This document shows, in pieces, positions 1 through 11,696 of a stretch of 64,000 bases of DNA. The stretch lies in the NCBI RefSeq assembly GCF_965363235.1, contig NC_134843.1, forward strand, positions 88,817,795 to 88,881,794. The letters are read 5' to 3'. Source of the DNA: Mytilus galloprovincialis (Eukaryota; Mollusca; Bivalvia; Mytilida; Mytilidae). A program made the translations under genes and the position numbers. The notes under the pieces were generated by a model. It searched no databases and was not told the origin of the DNA. It saw only the letters and a list, made by a program, of their open reading frames with translations. Numbering within the stretch: the first letter of the stretch is position 1; every line of letters begins with the position of its first letter.

Positions 1-1
1 T

Positions 2-85
2 ACACAGCCATGTATCAACATTACTGCTGGTGATCCGATGGAGAAATCGGTTGTAGAGTTGTCACAGGTTCAGACGTACTTATAA
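2..85 (+). CDS. Possible 3' end of an upstream gene (partial last exon)
   Basis: The window opens in a frame that reads 27 codons from base 2 and ends at a TAA (83-85). The peptide (TQPCINITAGDPMEKSVVEL, then SQVQTYL) has balanced composition, unlike the Phe/Ile/Asn/Lys-rich translations of the AT-rich DNA around it, and base composition drops to very AT-rich just after the stop. This is what a terminal coding exon would look like, but 27 codons is short and no family is recognisable. Its 5' part lies outside the window. It could be chance. Confidence 0.3.
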   Translation, partial: TQPCINITAGDPMEKSVVELSQVQTYL

Positions 86-267
86 ATATAATTATTTATG
101 TGACTGTTCCTTGCATTAATTTGTAGGATCCTTTACTATATATAATTAAGCTTATCTGTAACAATACCATCTTTATGCCTTATATATCATGTACTGTAGT
201 ACGACGCTAGATTAAAATTGACGAAGAAAGGTAAATAACACCTGGCCACCGAAAGCTTTATATTTGA

Positions 268-440
268 AGCCAAGGTGGTCGTGTGGTGTAGCGCGCCGGA
301 TACAGTGCAGGCGATTTAGTGTCACGATATTTCAGTAGCATGAGTTCGAATCCCGGCGAGGGAAGAACAAAAAAATTGCGAAAGCAAATTTACAAATCTA
401 ACATTGTTGGGCTGATGTTTAAACGAGTTGTATATACATA
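268..440 (+). repeat. tRNA-derived SINE-like element
   Basis: A polymerase III-type internal promoter is visible: a box A-like stretch (GTGGTGTAGCGCG, about 282-294) and a near-consensus box B (GAGTTCGAATCCC, 342-354), followed by an unrelated body starting GGCGAGGGAAGAAC. The box A to box B distance is about 60 bases, longer than in a functional tRNA, and the ends do not form an acceptor stem. It is therefore read as a SINE rather than a tRNA gene. The 3' boundary is approximate. Confidence 0.6.
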
Positions 441-706
441 TTTATATACATTTATATTTTAATATCTACGCTCTACAATTTGAAGCGCATTTCAGAAATC
501 GACAACGTACTGCTACACAATTTAAAGTACATGTATTTGAATATTTAAAACACAATAAGAATAATGAATAGTTATATTTTTGCCTCGCTAAAATTAATGA
601 CGCAAAAAATCTCTTGAAAGTAAGAAAAACTTATCTGATGATATTTTCAATAATTCAGAGCATAGTGATTATTATTATTAATAAGGAAATTCAAAAATTC
701 AATTGG

Positions 707-713
707 TATAAAA
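707..713 (+). promoter_or_regulatory. Candidate TATA box of the first IgGFc-binding-like gene
   Basis: GGTATAAAATATCG lies 95 bases upstream of the ATG at 802. That would place transcription start near 735-740 with a 5' leader of about 65 nt and no intervening ATG. The paralogue has a similar but weaker block (AGTATATTCAATATCG, about 22549-22564) upstream of its own ATG. The call rests on position and resemblance only. Confidence 0.4.
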
Positions 714-801
714 TATCGTTTCGCAAGAACACGAACACCTATTGTTAGTATATAGGAGTAAGAGTCAAGATTTCATATCCGTTTATCTTCAGAAGATTAT
801 C

Positions 802-822
802 ATGCTTTCAAAATGCTATACG
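802..822 (+). CDS. Exon 1, paralogue 1 (start of signal peptide)
   Basis: Seven codons (MLSKCYT) ending at a GTAAAT donor, phase 0. The start was chosen because it is the first ATG after the TATA-like box and joins in frame to a hydrophobic exon. Confidence 0.65.
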
Positions 823-3800
823 GTAAATATTTTAAGTGTTTTATATGGTATTTAACGATTCAATAATTCTAAAATAATCAGTTTTAGTTTAATTGTATGA
901 TTATATATGTATACAGAAATTTTGATCATCGTTTATACGAATATAAATAAAGTGGTTGTTGAGTTTGAATAATTTCTCGCATATTTTACAGTTATAAATA
1001 ATTTGAGAGAATGCTCTTTGTAGTAGTTAGAAAATCAGAAAGAAAAAAACAACCCTGTTCGAAACTATAAGTAAAGTTATAAAGTAATAATAAAAACTAT
1101 ATTTTTCAGTTGTGTCTCGTTCTCGGATTACACCTCTGTCACTACGTAACTGGGATAAATATCAACCATGTAAGTAAATCTAAAGCTATAATTTTTATTT
1201 GCATTTTAATTCTGTGAAGATCTGTAATAAGCGTAATCAAGAATAAACTTATAATTTTATCCCGAAATACATAACCCTGAAGCAGAAATATTATCAACAA
1301 TAAATTAACGGAGCAAAATGTTTTATAGAAGGTCTTATGATGTGATTCACAATTCTGTGGATATATTTATGTTTCTTGTGGATAAGAGTATTTCGTAAGG
1401 GTAAATTCTCTATTTCAAGTTAAGTTTGAAATAAGTGTTTGACAAACGTTTGCATCGTATGCTGAATAAATGATGGATGCATTGGAGTGGCCACAGCATG
1501 CACAGGAGTGATTAACGATGTATTCTTAAAAAGTAGACATTAAAATTAGAATTAGAAACATATCATAATTTTCCTAAAATCGAATTATATTTAGAAAATT
1601 TGCTTCATTCTCGTATTAAGCATAATGAAATGATGATGCGTAGAGGGAATGAACATCGACATTGTACAATGCTGAACATATTTGTCAATTGAATTATGAC
1701 TGACATTCCAGTTGAAAGGATCTCAGGTTGTATAAATTGTGATTTAACGTTCCACTTTCATATAAAGTGTCTTGATCTTATCCTAGTGGAGCTTTTTTGG
1801 ATTCCTTCACCAGGAACGCTCAACGATAAATACTTTATTCCAAGGATGTATATGAACTGAAACCGTAGAGGAATTACATGAGCAAAAGGACCTTAAAATA
1901 TTCAAATCCAACTTTTAAAAATCAACTTTTCCTCAGATGATGACAAGTTGCGAAACAGTTTAAATAAGAAAAGTTAAGGCCAGATTTAAACCAAAAACAA
2001 AAATGACAGACTGCAACCAAATGATAACCACTGAATTGCTGGCTCCTGGCTCGGGATAGGCACTTAAACCCAATGATAACCACTGAATTGCTGGCTCCTG
2101 TCTCGGGATAGGCAATTAAACCCATCAAGTTTCTTTCATCTTAATGCAACGTCTTTGAAAGCAGCAAACACAAATTTTCAAAACGTCGAGCTTATTATTA
2201 TTCGAAGAGAATATTCTGTTTAAACAATGTCCAGGTAGTTTATCAACTTTAAAATCTATTGAAGTATTGCCCTATTTTTTCTTAGCATGAATCAAATTAA
2301 GTTTACTTTAAAATTCAAAAAGTTAGTTTTAGGACCAGTTTATCACACACATTGTACGATTATCCGCCAAACATTCGTCATAAGTCAATAAACATAAATC
2401 GTGATGGCCATTCAAAAAGTTTCAGCATGTTTTATAAATCCTTTTAAAGAAATCTCTATATTTGAGAAACATTTTCCGGCTTGTATTCCAGATAGCCACG
2501 AGGCCTAAATGCAATAAATACACAGTACTTCTAAGTACACTTTACCACGACCTCATAAATAAAATCTAATAAACTTTAATTATACAAACAGTATAACTCT
2601 TATAGTAATGTTACTGAATTGGTTCAGGTTTTTTATTTATCAAATTGGTACAAAATTATTATACTAAATAAGATATCATAGAGGGTTAACCTGTCCAAGA
2701 TCCAGTGATGCATTTGGATCACACCTTTGGGATTAAAAAACTACGACTGAAAAAATATTTCAATTAATGGATAGTGACTTTTTTTAATAGCCAGCCATTA
2801 ATTTCAAAATGAGTATTGTAAAAAAAAGATAGGAAAAAATATTTATCATGTTTATCAAAATAATCCACTAATCTGAAACGTTTTCGCTACATTTTTTTAA
2901 AATTAAAATGTTATAAATAAGTTTAAATGAAATTTGTTCTAAAAATTGTATTTTAAAGGTTTGGTAAATTGCAATTAAGAAAATCATTCTATATTTCAAT
3001 TTAAGAAGCTACAGTTAATGCAGCATCGGTATAATTTCTATTTTCTCATTAAAAAAAACAATGATAAAATCGTTTTGAAAAACTTGTTTTACCCATTATT
3101 TGTTTTTCTTTATTTACTACGATAAGATCACTTGAATAAAATTGTTGTACCCGCTATTTGTATTTTCTATATTCAATTATCAGGGATTAATTTTAAATAA
3201 GAGTTAGATAAAAAATTAAAATAGGAAAATCTGTTTATAAAAACAATTCATTCACTTTTTAATTTATTCTTTAATTGAGGAAATATGAAACTTAAAATTT
3301 CTATATGTATTGATATAATAAATGATGACAACGTGATTATATAAGAAGAGGCAAAACAAAAAAAAAAAATGAAAGCAAAACACAGACATCCACTTTTCCG
3401 CGTTTTCGATATATCAGACGAAACGCGAAAAAGCATCAATCGGTCTCAACAGATAACTCTTTGAATTAAACAAATCAACCCGACGCTTTGGTATAGTCCT
3501 TTTTGCCTAATATACAATTACGAGAAGTTTATTAACTTGTTTTGGTCTGTTCATAGTTTTAACTGTTGACTCTCTTCATCGCATGTCATAAGTTTGTCTG
3601 TTTATCTTTCATCATCGCATGTCATATGTTAGTCTGTTTATCTTTTGTTCATCGCATGTCATATGTTTGTCTGTTTATCTTTCATTACTCGCATGTCATA
3701 TGTTTATCTGTTTATCTTTCATCATCACATGTCATATGTTTGTCTGTTTATCTTTCTTCATCGCATGCCATATGTTTATCTCTTTATGTTCAATCATTTC

Positions 3801-6800
3801 AACGTATTTCATAAGTTTTTATTTATTTATGTTCTATCGTTCTTTATCGTACGTCATATGTTGTTTTGCTGGTGTTCTATCTTTATTACATTGTAAATAT
3901 AATGTATGTCGGTTTGATTTCTATCGTTTTTCGTCGTAAGTCACATGTTTGTCCGCCTATATAAAAAAGAATATGTGGTATGATTGCCAATAAGACAACT
4001 ATCCACAAAAGACCAAAATGACACAGACATTAACAACTACAGGTCACCGTACGGCCTTCAACAATGAGCAAAACCCATACCGCATAGTCAGCTATAAAAT
4101 GCCCCGATAAGACAATGTAAAATAATTCATACGAGAAAACTAACGGCCTTATTTATATAAAAAAATGAACGAAAAACAAATATGTAACACATAAACAAAC
4201 GACAAACACTGAATTACAGGCTCCTAACTTGACACCGGCACATACATAAATAATGTGGCGGGGTTAAACATGTTAGCGGGATCCAAACCCTCCCTCTAAC
4301 CTGGGACAGTGGTATAACAGTACAACATAAGAACGAACTATAAAAATCAGTTGAAAAGGCTCAACTCATCAGATGGACCAAAATACATGTGGACGTGGCC
4401 GGGTACTTATACATCCCGACACAAAAAGACACAATGAACAGATCTGAGAGTACTTGCAGTTATCTGACAGCTAGTTCAAAGCCAATAACAACTAATACAA
4501 AAATCATGCATCTAAGACTAAATTTTCATATTCCAACGTATGTCAGATGTGTTGATATTTATGTTTCTTCTTTCTTCAGTGCATGTCATATATTGGCTTG
4601 TTATGTTCTACCTTTCGTAAACGAAAGTTGTATGTTTGCTTTTAGAAAAGTATATAAAATTAGCCGAATTATCTCCAGCAACATGATAGACAGATTTATT
4701 AATAACGCTTAATAGGAATTAAAATACGGCATTTTCTACATGTGGAAAAGGATCTGCGTATCTTACCAGGGCATCTAAGATCTTTTGATTATTTATTATT
4801 TGAGAATTAATTTCATTTTTAGCCATGGCGTTGTCAGTTTATTTTCGATTTATGAGTTTGACTGTCCTTCTAGTATCTTTCGTCTCTCTTTTCAAACCGA
4901 CTATAGTAAACGTTACAATTTTATCAACATTTATTGTAAAACCGTTTTAATCTTAAAAGTTATCCATTTCAAAAAGCTTTAAAATTTGATTTGCTATGTT
5001 ATAATATATAAAAAAGTAATACAAATTAAGATTTGTAAAATATCGACAGTTTTGCCTAAACAAACAGTTTTCTCAATTAAAAACCTCTATATACAACATG
5101 CCTTGTTATGAGATGAAATTTGACAATAAATTAATAACAAATCTTTTAAATATGGACCGTATTTTTTCAGGACAGCGGATCAAATTCAGGGACAGAATTT
5201 GTACTTGCATTTCCTCACGGCGTTGACACTACTAGTTCTTTGCGTTTGTACTTATCAACATCGGTAAATGAATCATTCTCTGTACACATTGAAACACCAT
5301 TACTTAGTCACACGAATATTAAAGTGACCGTATCAGGTGGGGCAGAGACTGTCGTTGAAATTCCTTTAGATCTGACCGTTTTGGGTACTTCCAAAAGTGA
5401 TAAGAGTATTTTTGTTCAAGCTGAAAATTTTATTGCATTATTCGCATCTTATATGCAACCACCCACCAGCGGTGATTCCTTCATAGTTTATCCCGTTGAA
5501 GTACTTAGTACTGAATACGTATCTGTTAATTTGAAATCAAAGAATGTTGAATATAAGTCAACAAGTGCAATCGTTGCTGTAAAGGACCATACTATTGTTC
5601 ACCTTAGTTTACCCGACAAATCCATAGTAAAGTATAACAAAACGTATACATTTGGAAGTCAGTTTTCGGTCAATTTGAAGAAATATGAGATATTTCAATT
5701 TTCATCTGAGGATGATTTATCAGGTACAACTATAGTGTCAAATTATCCAATAGCAGTTATCAGTGGTCATCAGCTTGGTAATCCATCAGTTAGTTCGAAG
5801 GGAACTAGAGATATGATACTTGAAATGCTCATTCCATGGACGTATTGGTCAACACGTTATATAGCGATCAGTAACCCTGTGTTTTACGACGGAGACGGTG
5901 AACTTATTCGTATCTTTACGCTGTGTGAGAATGCTACTGTAATAATTGACAAATCAGGAGTTCATTCACAAATAAATGTGAGTCAAGAGTCTTTTTACGA
6001 GTTTCCTTTAGTATTAGCTGAAGCAGCAGTAATAACCTCGGACAAACCCGTGCTTGTTTCGCAAGTATCATCTTCTTCTCAGTATGCTGCTGGTTCTACA
6101 AGTGGAGATCCGAGATTAATGTTACCGGCCCCAGTGAACGCATGGCTGAATGAATACACTTTTAGTACACCGGGAATGCCTACCAGTGGAAGTTTTAATC
6201 ATGGACTTGTTCTTGTGGCCTATGGTAAGGCTATTGATACAATAACTTTAGACAACGAGAGTCTAGAGCCATCTCTCGTCTGGTTTGAAATCGCTGGTAC
6301 AAATTTGAATTATACAGTTTTACCGCTATCTCAAGGAGCTCATACGTTGAAATGCATCGGAAATTTAAAATGTTGGGGATATGTCTTTGGGATAAATGTG
6401 TGCGAAGAATATGGTACATCTATTGGAAGGAGTTTTACAAAGGTAAAGTGATTTGAAATAGAACATAATCTTATAGTCGTATTTGTTAAATGTATGTTCT
6501 TCGCGAATAAATTTCAATATCAATGAAGAGATACAAATTTCTAGATTTGTAAAATTACATGTGTCATACCAGAAAATGTAGCTGGTTATTTAAAGTTTTG
6601 TTATTCTGGTATCTATGATAAGTATATTATCAATTGTTTTTATTTAATTAAAAAAGGAAAAGATAAAATGGATAAAAAAAACCAACCGCAAACTTAAATT
6701 TAATTAAAATGTTTTATTTACAGAAAAGGAGAACTGATGCTAACGTTTTGGGTAAGTACATATTTTAAACAATTTCGACAGCAAACATCGTTCAATTATA

Positions 6801-7589
6801 TTAATTAAATATGAAAACTTTTCTATCAATTTGAAGAAACTATATTTAGTTTGCATTATTGCAACTGTTGAACTTCATAAAACAAATACAATTCATAACT
6901 GAAGTCGTAACCTTAAATGTATATTTCGTTAAAAGCCATACAAAGCAATTGAATAAACTCATTATTGTTACCAAAATTGAAATTTTGCATTTACGCCAGA
7001 CTTTACAAAAGACTCATCTGTGACTCTCGATAAAAAAAAACCTTTGATTGCAATTTACGTTGAAGTTGCTTTGAAGCTGATTGGTAACACAAAACAGCAG
7101 CACTGATAAAAGATCAAAAACGAATTGAAGGGGCAAACCAACTCCCAAATACTAGTCTGTTTTGGAATAAGAGAAACCAACGATATATTTTTCTTTTTTG
7201 TTTTGAATAAAGCAAATGTTTACTGTTTGACCAAATAAATCCAGTTTTAAATTTAGCCCGTTTGTTTTTGTTTTATCTGAAGACAGCTGCAATAGTTGAT
7301 CCTTTAATGCTACATAGCAAATTAAATTCAATTATATTTTCACATTATTTTTTTAGAAAAAGCTATCATCGAATTGGATTTAATTGACGATCAAATACTG
7401 TTGACAACACCAGTTTTCAGTTACATGGCAAGGTCTCGCACTGAATGCAGCAAGATGTGCTTTTTGTATTCATGTTCATCCCTGTCCTTTCGGTCTACAG
7501 ATGGACTTTGTTATCTTTATACAGAGGATCAAACATGTAGTCCAAAGAAAGTGTCATCTGATTTTAGACGTTATCATCTTAGAAAATAG
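802..7589 (+). CDS. Secreted IgGFc-binding-domain protein with C-terminal PAN/apple-like domain (paralogue 1; spliced, 5 exons)
   Basis: Joined exons 802-822, 1110-1169, 5171-6442, 6724-6751 and 7357-7589 give 537 residues, with GT/AG borders at every junction. Residues 1-27 are a signal peptide split by an intron (basic start, then a Leu/Cys/Val core). Residues 28-451 are the domain known from the N-terminus of IgGFc-binding protein (FCGBP); they end in the motif CWGYVFG followed by EEYGTSIGRS. A 28-nt microexon links to a cysteine-rich module (C-x3-C-x4-C-x12-C-x8-C) resembling PAN/apple domains. FCGBP's von Willebrand D repeats are absent, so this is a short secreted molluscan form. Mucus, adhesion or immune roles are only plausible; the ligand is unknown. 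A paralogue of identical exon design lies at 22619-30730. The weakest points are the first two exons, which rest on frame, phase and the paralogue match. Confidence 0.85.
1110..1169 (+). CDS. Exon 2, paralogue 1 (signal peptide core)
   Basis: Sixty bases, phase 0 at both ends, between ATTTTTCAG and GTAAGT. It encodes LCLVLGLHLCHYVTGININH, the hydrophobic core and likely cleavage region of the signal peptide. The following intron is 4.0 kb and holds a minisatellite and dispersed repeats. Confidence 0.7.
3566..3960 (+). repeat. Degenerate minisatellite of about 38 bp
   Basis: Repeats of a motif like CATCGCATGTCATATGTTTG followed by TCTGTTTATCTTT run about five clear times (3575-3790) and then decay towards 3960. 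It sits in the 4-kb intron of the first IgGFc-like gene. Open frames read through it only because the repeat lacks stops. Confidence 0.75.
3960..4390 (+). repeat. Dispersed repeat R1, longest copy
   Basis: A block starting near AAGAATATGTGGTATGATTG recurs, whole or in part, on both strands of this window: about 16850-17260, 20500-20600, 32650-32800, 33480-33785, 37500-37650, 41470-41615, 42380-42520, 59420-59620 and 63260-63330. Its ends vary from copy to copy and it has no coding capacity or obvious terminal repeats. I know it as common mussel repetitive DNA but cannot name the family. Confidence 0.65.
4735..4890 (+). repeat. Dispersed repeat R2, partial copy
   Basis: Shares TTTTAGCCATGGCGTTGTCA and nearby blocks with copies at 18500-18795 (+), 27340-27625 (+) and 44660-44985 (-). 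The upstream half matches the CACATGTGG...GGATCTGC segment of the longer copies, with an internal deletion. Non-coding. Confidence 0.6.
5171..6442 (+). CDS. Exon 3, paralogue 1 (IgGFc-binding domain)
   Basis: 424 codons, phase 0 at both ends. It opens after TTTTTTCAG with DSGSNSGTEFVLAFPHGV and closes at ACAAAG before GTAAAG. Aligned by eye with the paralogue exon (24969-26231), long stretches match, for example SEDDLSGT/SSDDLSGT, SNYPIA, YIAISNPVF, ADKPVLVSQ/SDKPVLVSQ and CWGY. An in-frame TGA appears seven bases past the donor, so the exon must be spliced or end the protein there. Confidence 0.9.
6724..6751 (+). CDS. Exon 4, paralogue 1 (28-nt microexon)
   Basis: Between TTTACAG and GTAAGT. 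Encodes KRRTDANVL plus one base (phase 1). The paralogue has a microexon of exactly the same length and phase at 26957-26984, the main reason for accepting so short an exon. Confidence 0.75.
7357..7589 (+). CDS. Exon 5, paralogue 1 (PAN/apple-like module and stop)
   Basis: Starts after TTATTTTTTTAG, completes the split codon as Glu and runs 77 further codons to TAG. Five cysteines in C-x3-C-x4-C-x12-C-x8-C order and the block SFRSTDGLCYLYTED match the paralogue's SFRSADGSCLLYTDE. No clear AATAAA follows closely. Confidence 0.85.
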
Positions 7590-8062
7590 TGAATGAACTT
7601 TAATTAATATAGTAAAATGTTAACCTTTTAAAAAATATGTCTACAGTTTTTACTGAGCATAACCCTTAACAGAGATATATTAGTTTTATTAGCATTTGCC
7701 TTTTTTTTATGTCCCAAACAGATAAGTTGTTGCTTATTAGTCCCTTGATACATTTTTTTGCGAGCAAAGATTTTGATTTCATAATAGAAACAAAGAAATA
7801 GAATATTCTATTTTGGCTTGTTTTACATTTCGTTTTTTACTTTTCGACAGAAAAATCGGAAATCGAGTCAATTTCGTTCTTTTGAGATGTTAACTTAATA
7901 TACATGTAAATTTATCAATCTATAAAACTGTAATGAATCAACATATTGTGATTTATATGCTTACTTATTTGAAGATTCGTTTTAACATATTACTTATTAA
8001 ACATAAGATTGCATGCTAATAGTTTGTATTTTTTTTTTATCATAACAAGATTTTGAAAGTTT
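7590..8062 (+). other. AT-rich 3' flank of the first IgGFc-like gene
   Basis: Presumably 3' UTR and flank. No gene, strong structure or canonical AATAAA was seen before the transposon end at 8063. Confidence 0.5.
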
Positions 8063-8064
8063 TT

Positions 8065-8250
8065 ACAGTGAGTTGACTATGGGTGTTACCGTTTACCTGT
8101 TGCTATTGTTCAACCAGATTGAAACATTAACAATACAATAGGAACATTTAAATTGACCAGTTGGTTTGGTAGATTTAAATCTACCTTGATGCTACCTGTA
8201 CAGTTTTTTTATTCACCTAACCAAAACTTTCAGCATGCTTTTTTCCTGAA
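8065..8250 (+). repeat. Left terminal inverted repeat
   Basis: Pairs with 10041-10228. Shared blocks include CTATGGGTGTTACCGTTTAC, GGTAGATTTAAATCT and TAGGTGAATAAA (as complement). Confidence 0.75.
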
Positions 8251-10040
8251 GTATTTCCTATCCTATCACTTCACCTGTTTAATTGTTACCGTTGTAGTAT
8301 AACTGAGATAGTTTTTTTTTAAACTTATAAAAAAATTTATATGACATCAAGGCTTCAATTTTTATCTTTGTCGAATAACATAATATGCATTCAGTCTAAA
8401 TTAGTTTATACATGGTATGAATAATGCTAGAATATGACTTCTTATATTTGATAACTAGACACAAACTTATTTCATGTTCTTACATTAACTAAACACTGTG
8501 AATTTGATAAAAAAAACTTTTTCTCATGTTTTTTTGTTATCAGAGAATCCTAAAACAGGTAAAGAAATTAACATTGTCTTTTTGTTATGGAAATACCAAA
8601 AAAACATAACATTTAGATGGAAAAAAAAAATTTTGTTTTTACTGTCATTTAAAATTTTAGAAGGGGGCGACAGATGTATTTTTATTTAAGGAATTTAATT
8701 GCATGTCATATAATTCACTACGTTTCCTCTTTAATGTTTTCATAGTCAAATACTATGAGTGCTTAGATTTCTTGTATATTGTTGAAAAAAACCCTTTTTA
8801 ATATCTGTTTGGCTTTTTAATGGGAAATAGCTCAAAGTAATTTGTTTTTGACATGTTCCTTGTACAAATTGTTAATGTATATTCATAATGAAATATCAAA
8901 ATCATATTTGAATGAACTATTTTATTTACTCTACATTTTTTACATCTCATCCAGTATTCCATTTTCTTTATCAGAAATAATTTATAACATTTTTCAAATT
9001 TTATGAACATGATGAAAGTTTTCGAATATTTGTTCATGCTTTTGACTATATAACTTGATTTTCTCTATATCAGTATTCTGTTAAATTTCCCATGATATAT
9101 ATATCCCTAAAATCAGGTACTGAATTTTGCAATATTTGATCATTTCCATTATCACATTTAAAATGAGTATCCTCACTTTACAAATATTTTGGATAAGTTT
9201 ATTCATATATTTTCACTATATCACTTGATTTTATTATTTATCATCCACAGTATTGAGTTTTTATTTCATTTACATGTATATATTCCAATCAAACAATTTT
9301 AGATCCAGCACTTTATAATGATTACTTCCAATTTCACATTCATATTATCCAAACATTAGGAATATTTTGGAATATTTTACTTTTTCATTTCACTTTATCA
9401 CTACATTAGACTATATCCACTTTATGAATTTAACATTTTGTTTCATTTCCATGATAATTCCAATGATATATATTCCATTTAAACAGGTGAATCACTCTTA
9501 TAATATATCCCAAAATTTATAATGAATGTGTTGCAATTATTTCTCATTCTTGCATTCAAGTTTGATTTTTTTTATAACCTTTTAGATAACTAATATTCCA
9601 TATTATGCAAATTAAATTTCTTTCCGTGAACACAGTATTTCTTCCACAAAAATCCTCTTATAATAAATTTCAAAGAAAAACACTGCAAATATCATAATCC
9701 AAAATGAAAATCTTGAAGGGACATTAAAAAGAAATTCACAACATATAATCCATCTGAAAATTGAAACTGAAATCACCTGGATAGCTCTTTCATGTGTCAC
9801 TGACAAATGGACAATACTATGTATGAGGGTTACACATTTAAAGAATAATTCATTATTTAAAAACAGTTTTAATTTTCATGCATATTAATATGCAGTTAAC
9901 AAAATATTTTACTGATTAAGATTTTTTTGGTAAATTTTAGAAATATTATCAATACTGGGGATTTAAAACAATGAAAACCTAAAAATATTTCTACCCTTTC
10001 AAATTTTTGATAGAATAATCCTAGGTAAAGAAAAATTTCA

Positions 10041-10228
10041 GGAAAAAACCATGCTGAAATTTTGGGTTAGGTGAATAAATTTTTTTACAGGTAGCATCAA
10101 GGTAGATTTAAATCTTACAAACCAACTGGTCAATTTAAATGTCCCAATTGTATTGTCAACGTTTCAATCTGGTTGAACAATAGCTACAGGTAAACGGTAA
10201 CACCCATAGTCAAGTCACTGTAAAACAA
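10041..10228 (-). repeat. Right terminal inverted repeat
   Basis: Inverted copy of 8065-8250, flanked on its outer side by TA. Confidence 0.75.
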
Positions 10229-10553
10229 TGTAAAAATATATTTCTTCTGATTGTGTGAAAGCCACTAACACAGAACTTATAAAATCAAAAACCTAACCAT
10301 CTTTTTTTTACTACGTTTTTAAATTTTGTCAAGTGTCTACTCAGTATTTCAAATTCTTTATCTCATCGATTGGATTAGAAATGGAGGCAGAATATAGCAG
10401 AGTTGAAGATAATCACACATCGCCAAAAAGACTTTACAAATAACCCTACCAAAACCCTCCTTTATATTTAGATGGTGAATTCCGGCTCAATTAGAGACAC
10501 CTGTAACATCACTTCTTTTAAAATACGCCGTGGTAAAAAAAAACTATTTATAA

Positions 10554-10893
10554 GGCATCAGGGCTTGGTAAAATTCTCTCTTATCAAACCCTTTACATTT
10601 TATTTATCAATTACATGCCGATAAACAAAGACAGGACTGCATGTGCTAAAATTTTTATAAGCACTCACACATCAAGCGAATTGATAATCCTGACTTGGTA
10701 TAGGCATTATCTTCTATGCATGAGGCATCAGGGCTTGGTAAAATTCTCTCTTATCAAACCCTATCAGTACAATTTATTGACCAATTCCATGACGATAAAC
10801 AAAAGCAGGACTGCATGTGTTACAATTTGAAAGCTCTTACACATCCAACGAATTGATAACAACTGTTATAATCCTGACTTAGTACTGACATTT
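10554..10893 (+). repeat. Tandem duplication, two units of about 170 bp
   Basis: The second unit begins at 10724 with the same GGCATCAGGGCTTGGTAAAA as the first at 10554 and follows it through GATAAACAAA, CAGGACTGCATGTG and AATTGATAA. Non-coding; origin not recognised. The rest of 10234-11067 shows nothing. Confidence 0.8.
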
Positions 10894-11132
10894 TCATTCG
10901 AAAAAAATGGTGAATTAAAACCTAGTTTTATAGCTAGCTTAACTTCTCACTTTTTTTGACAGTCGCATACAATTCCATTATATTGACAAACGCTTCTGGA
11001 ATGTTGCTACACAGAAATTGAAAATATCAAAATTATCTCTGTTCCTGTAAAGTTAACACTTTTTGTTAACACCACTGGGTCGATGCCACTGCTGGTGGAC
11101 GTTTCGACCCCGAGGGTATCACCAGCCCAGTA

Positions 11133-11152
11133 GTCAACACTTCGGTGTTGAC
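11133..11152 (+). ncRNA. UUCG tetraloop hairpin of the family A unit (first copy)
   Basis: GTCAACAC-TTCG-GTGTTGAC forms a perfect 8-bp stem on a C(UUCG)G loop, an exceptionally stable RNA hairpin. It recurs in every unit and changes by compensated substitutions in families B and C. Confidence 0.7.
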
Positions 11153-11341
11153 ATGAATATCAATAATGTGGTCATTTTTATAAATTTCCTGTTTCCCAAA
11201 CTTTAAATTTTTGAAAAAACTAAGGATTTTCTTATTCCAGGCATAGATTACCTTAGCCGTATTTGGCACAACTTTTTGGAATTTTGGATCCTCAATGCTC
11301 TTCAACTTTGTACTTGTTTGGCTTTATAAATATTTTGATAT

Positions 11342-11389
11342 GAGCGTCACTGATGAGTCTTATGCAGACGAAACGCGCGTCTGGCGTAC
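11342..11389 (+). ncRNA. Type I hammerhead ribozyme, array copy 1
   Basis: Core CUGAUGA and GAAA are intact. Stem II is GUCU/AGAC, stem III is the short ACGCGCGU, cleavage would follow GUC, and stem I is formed by GCGUCA with UGGCGU (6 bp including G-U pairs). Stem III is self-complementary, which favours a paired double hammerhead between neighbouring units. Confidence 0.85.
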
Positions 11390-11696
11390 AAAATTATAAT
11401 CCTGGTACCTTTGATAACTATTTACACCACTGGGTCGATGCCACTGCTGGTGGACGTTTCGTCCCCGAGGGTATCACCAGCCCAGTAGTCAACACTTCGG
11501 TGTTGACATGAATATCAATAATGTGGTCATTTTTATAAATTTCCTGTTTCCCAAACTTTAAATTTTTGAAAAAACTAAGGATTTTCTTATTCCAGGCATA
11601 GATTACCTTAGCCGTATTTGGCACAACTTTTTGGAATTTTGGATCCTCAATGCTCTTCAACTTTGTACTTGTTTGGCTTTATAAATATTTTGATAT

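Larger units (their letters stand above)
8063..10230. mobile_element. Non-autonomous Tc1/mariner-like element with long terminal inverted repeats
   Basis: The left end (8065-8250, starting CAGTGAGTTGACTATGGGTG) is the inverted complement of the right end (about 10041-10228, ending in CACTG), over about 190 bp with few differences. Both ends are bordered by TA, the target duplication of the Tc1/mariner superfamily, and CAGTG is a common start for such ends. The 1.8-kb interior is very AT-rich with loosely repeated TTTCACTATATCACTTGATT blocks. No transposase domain or DDE/DDD reading frame can be found, so it must have depended on an enzyme supplied elsewhere. Confidence 0.7.

Noticed and set aside
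268..360. A tRNA gene
   Set aside because: The box A to box B spacing is too long and no acceptor stem forms; a SINE head explains it better.
3566..3939. Overlapping hydrophobic frames of 82-106 residues
   Set aside because: They arise from a minisatellite lacking stop codons.
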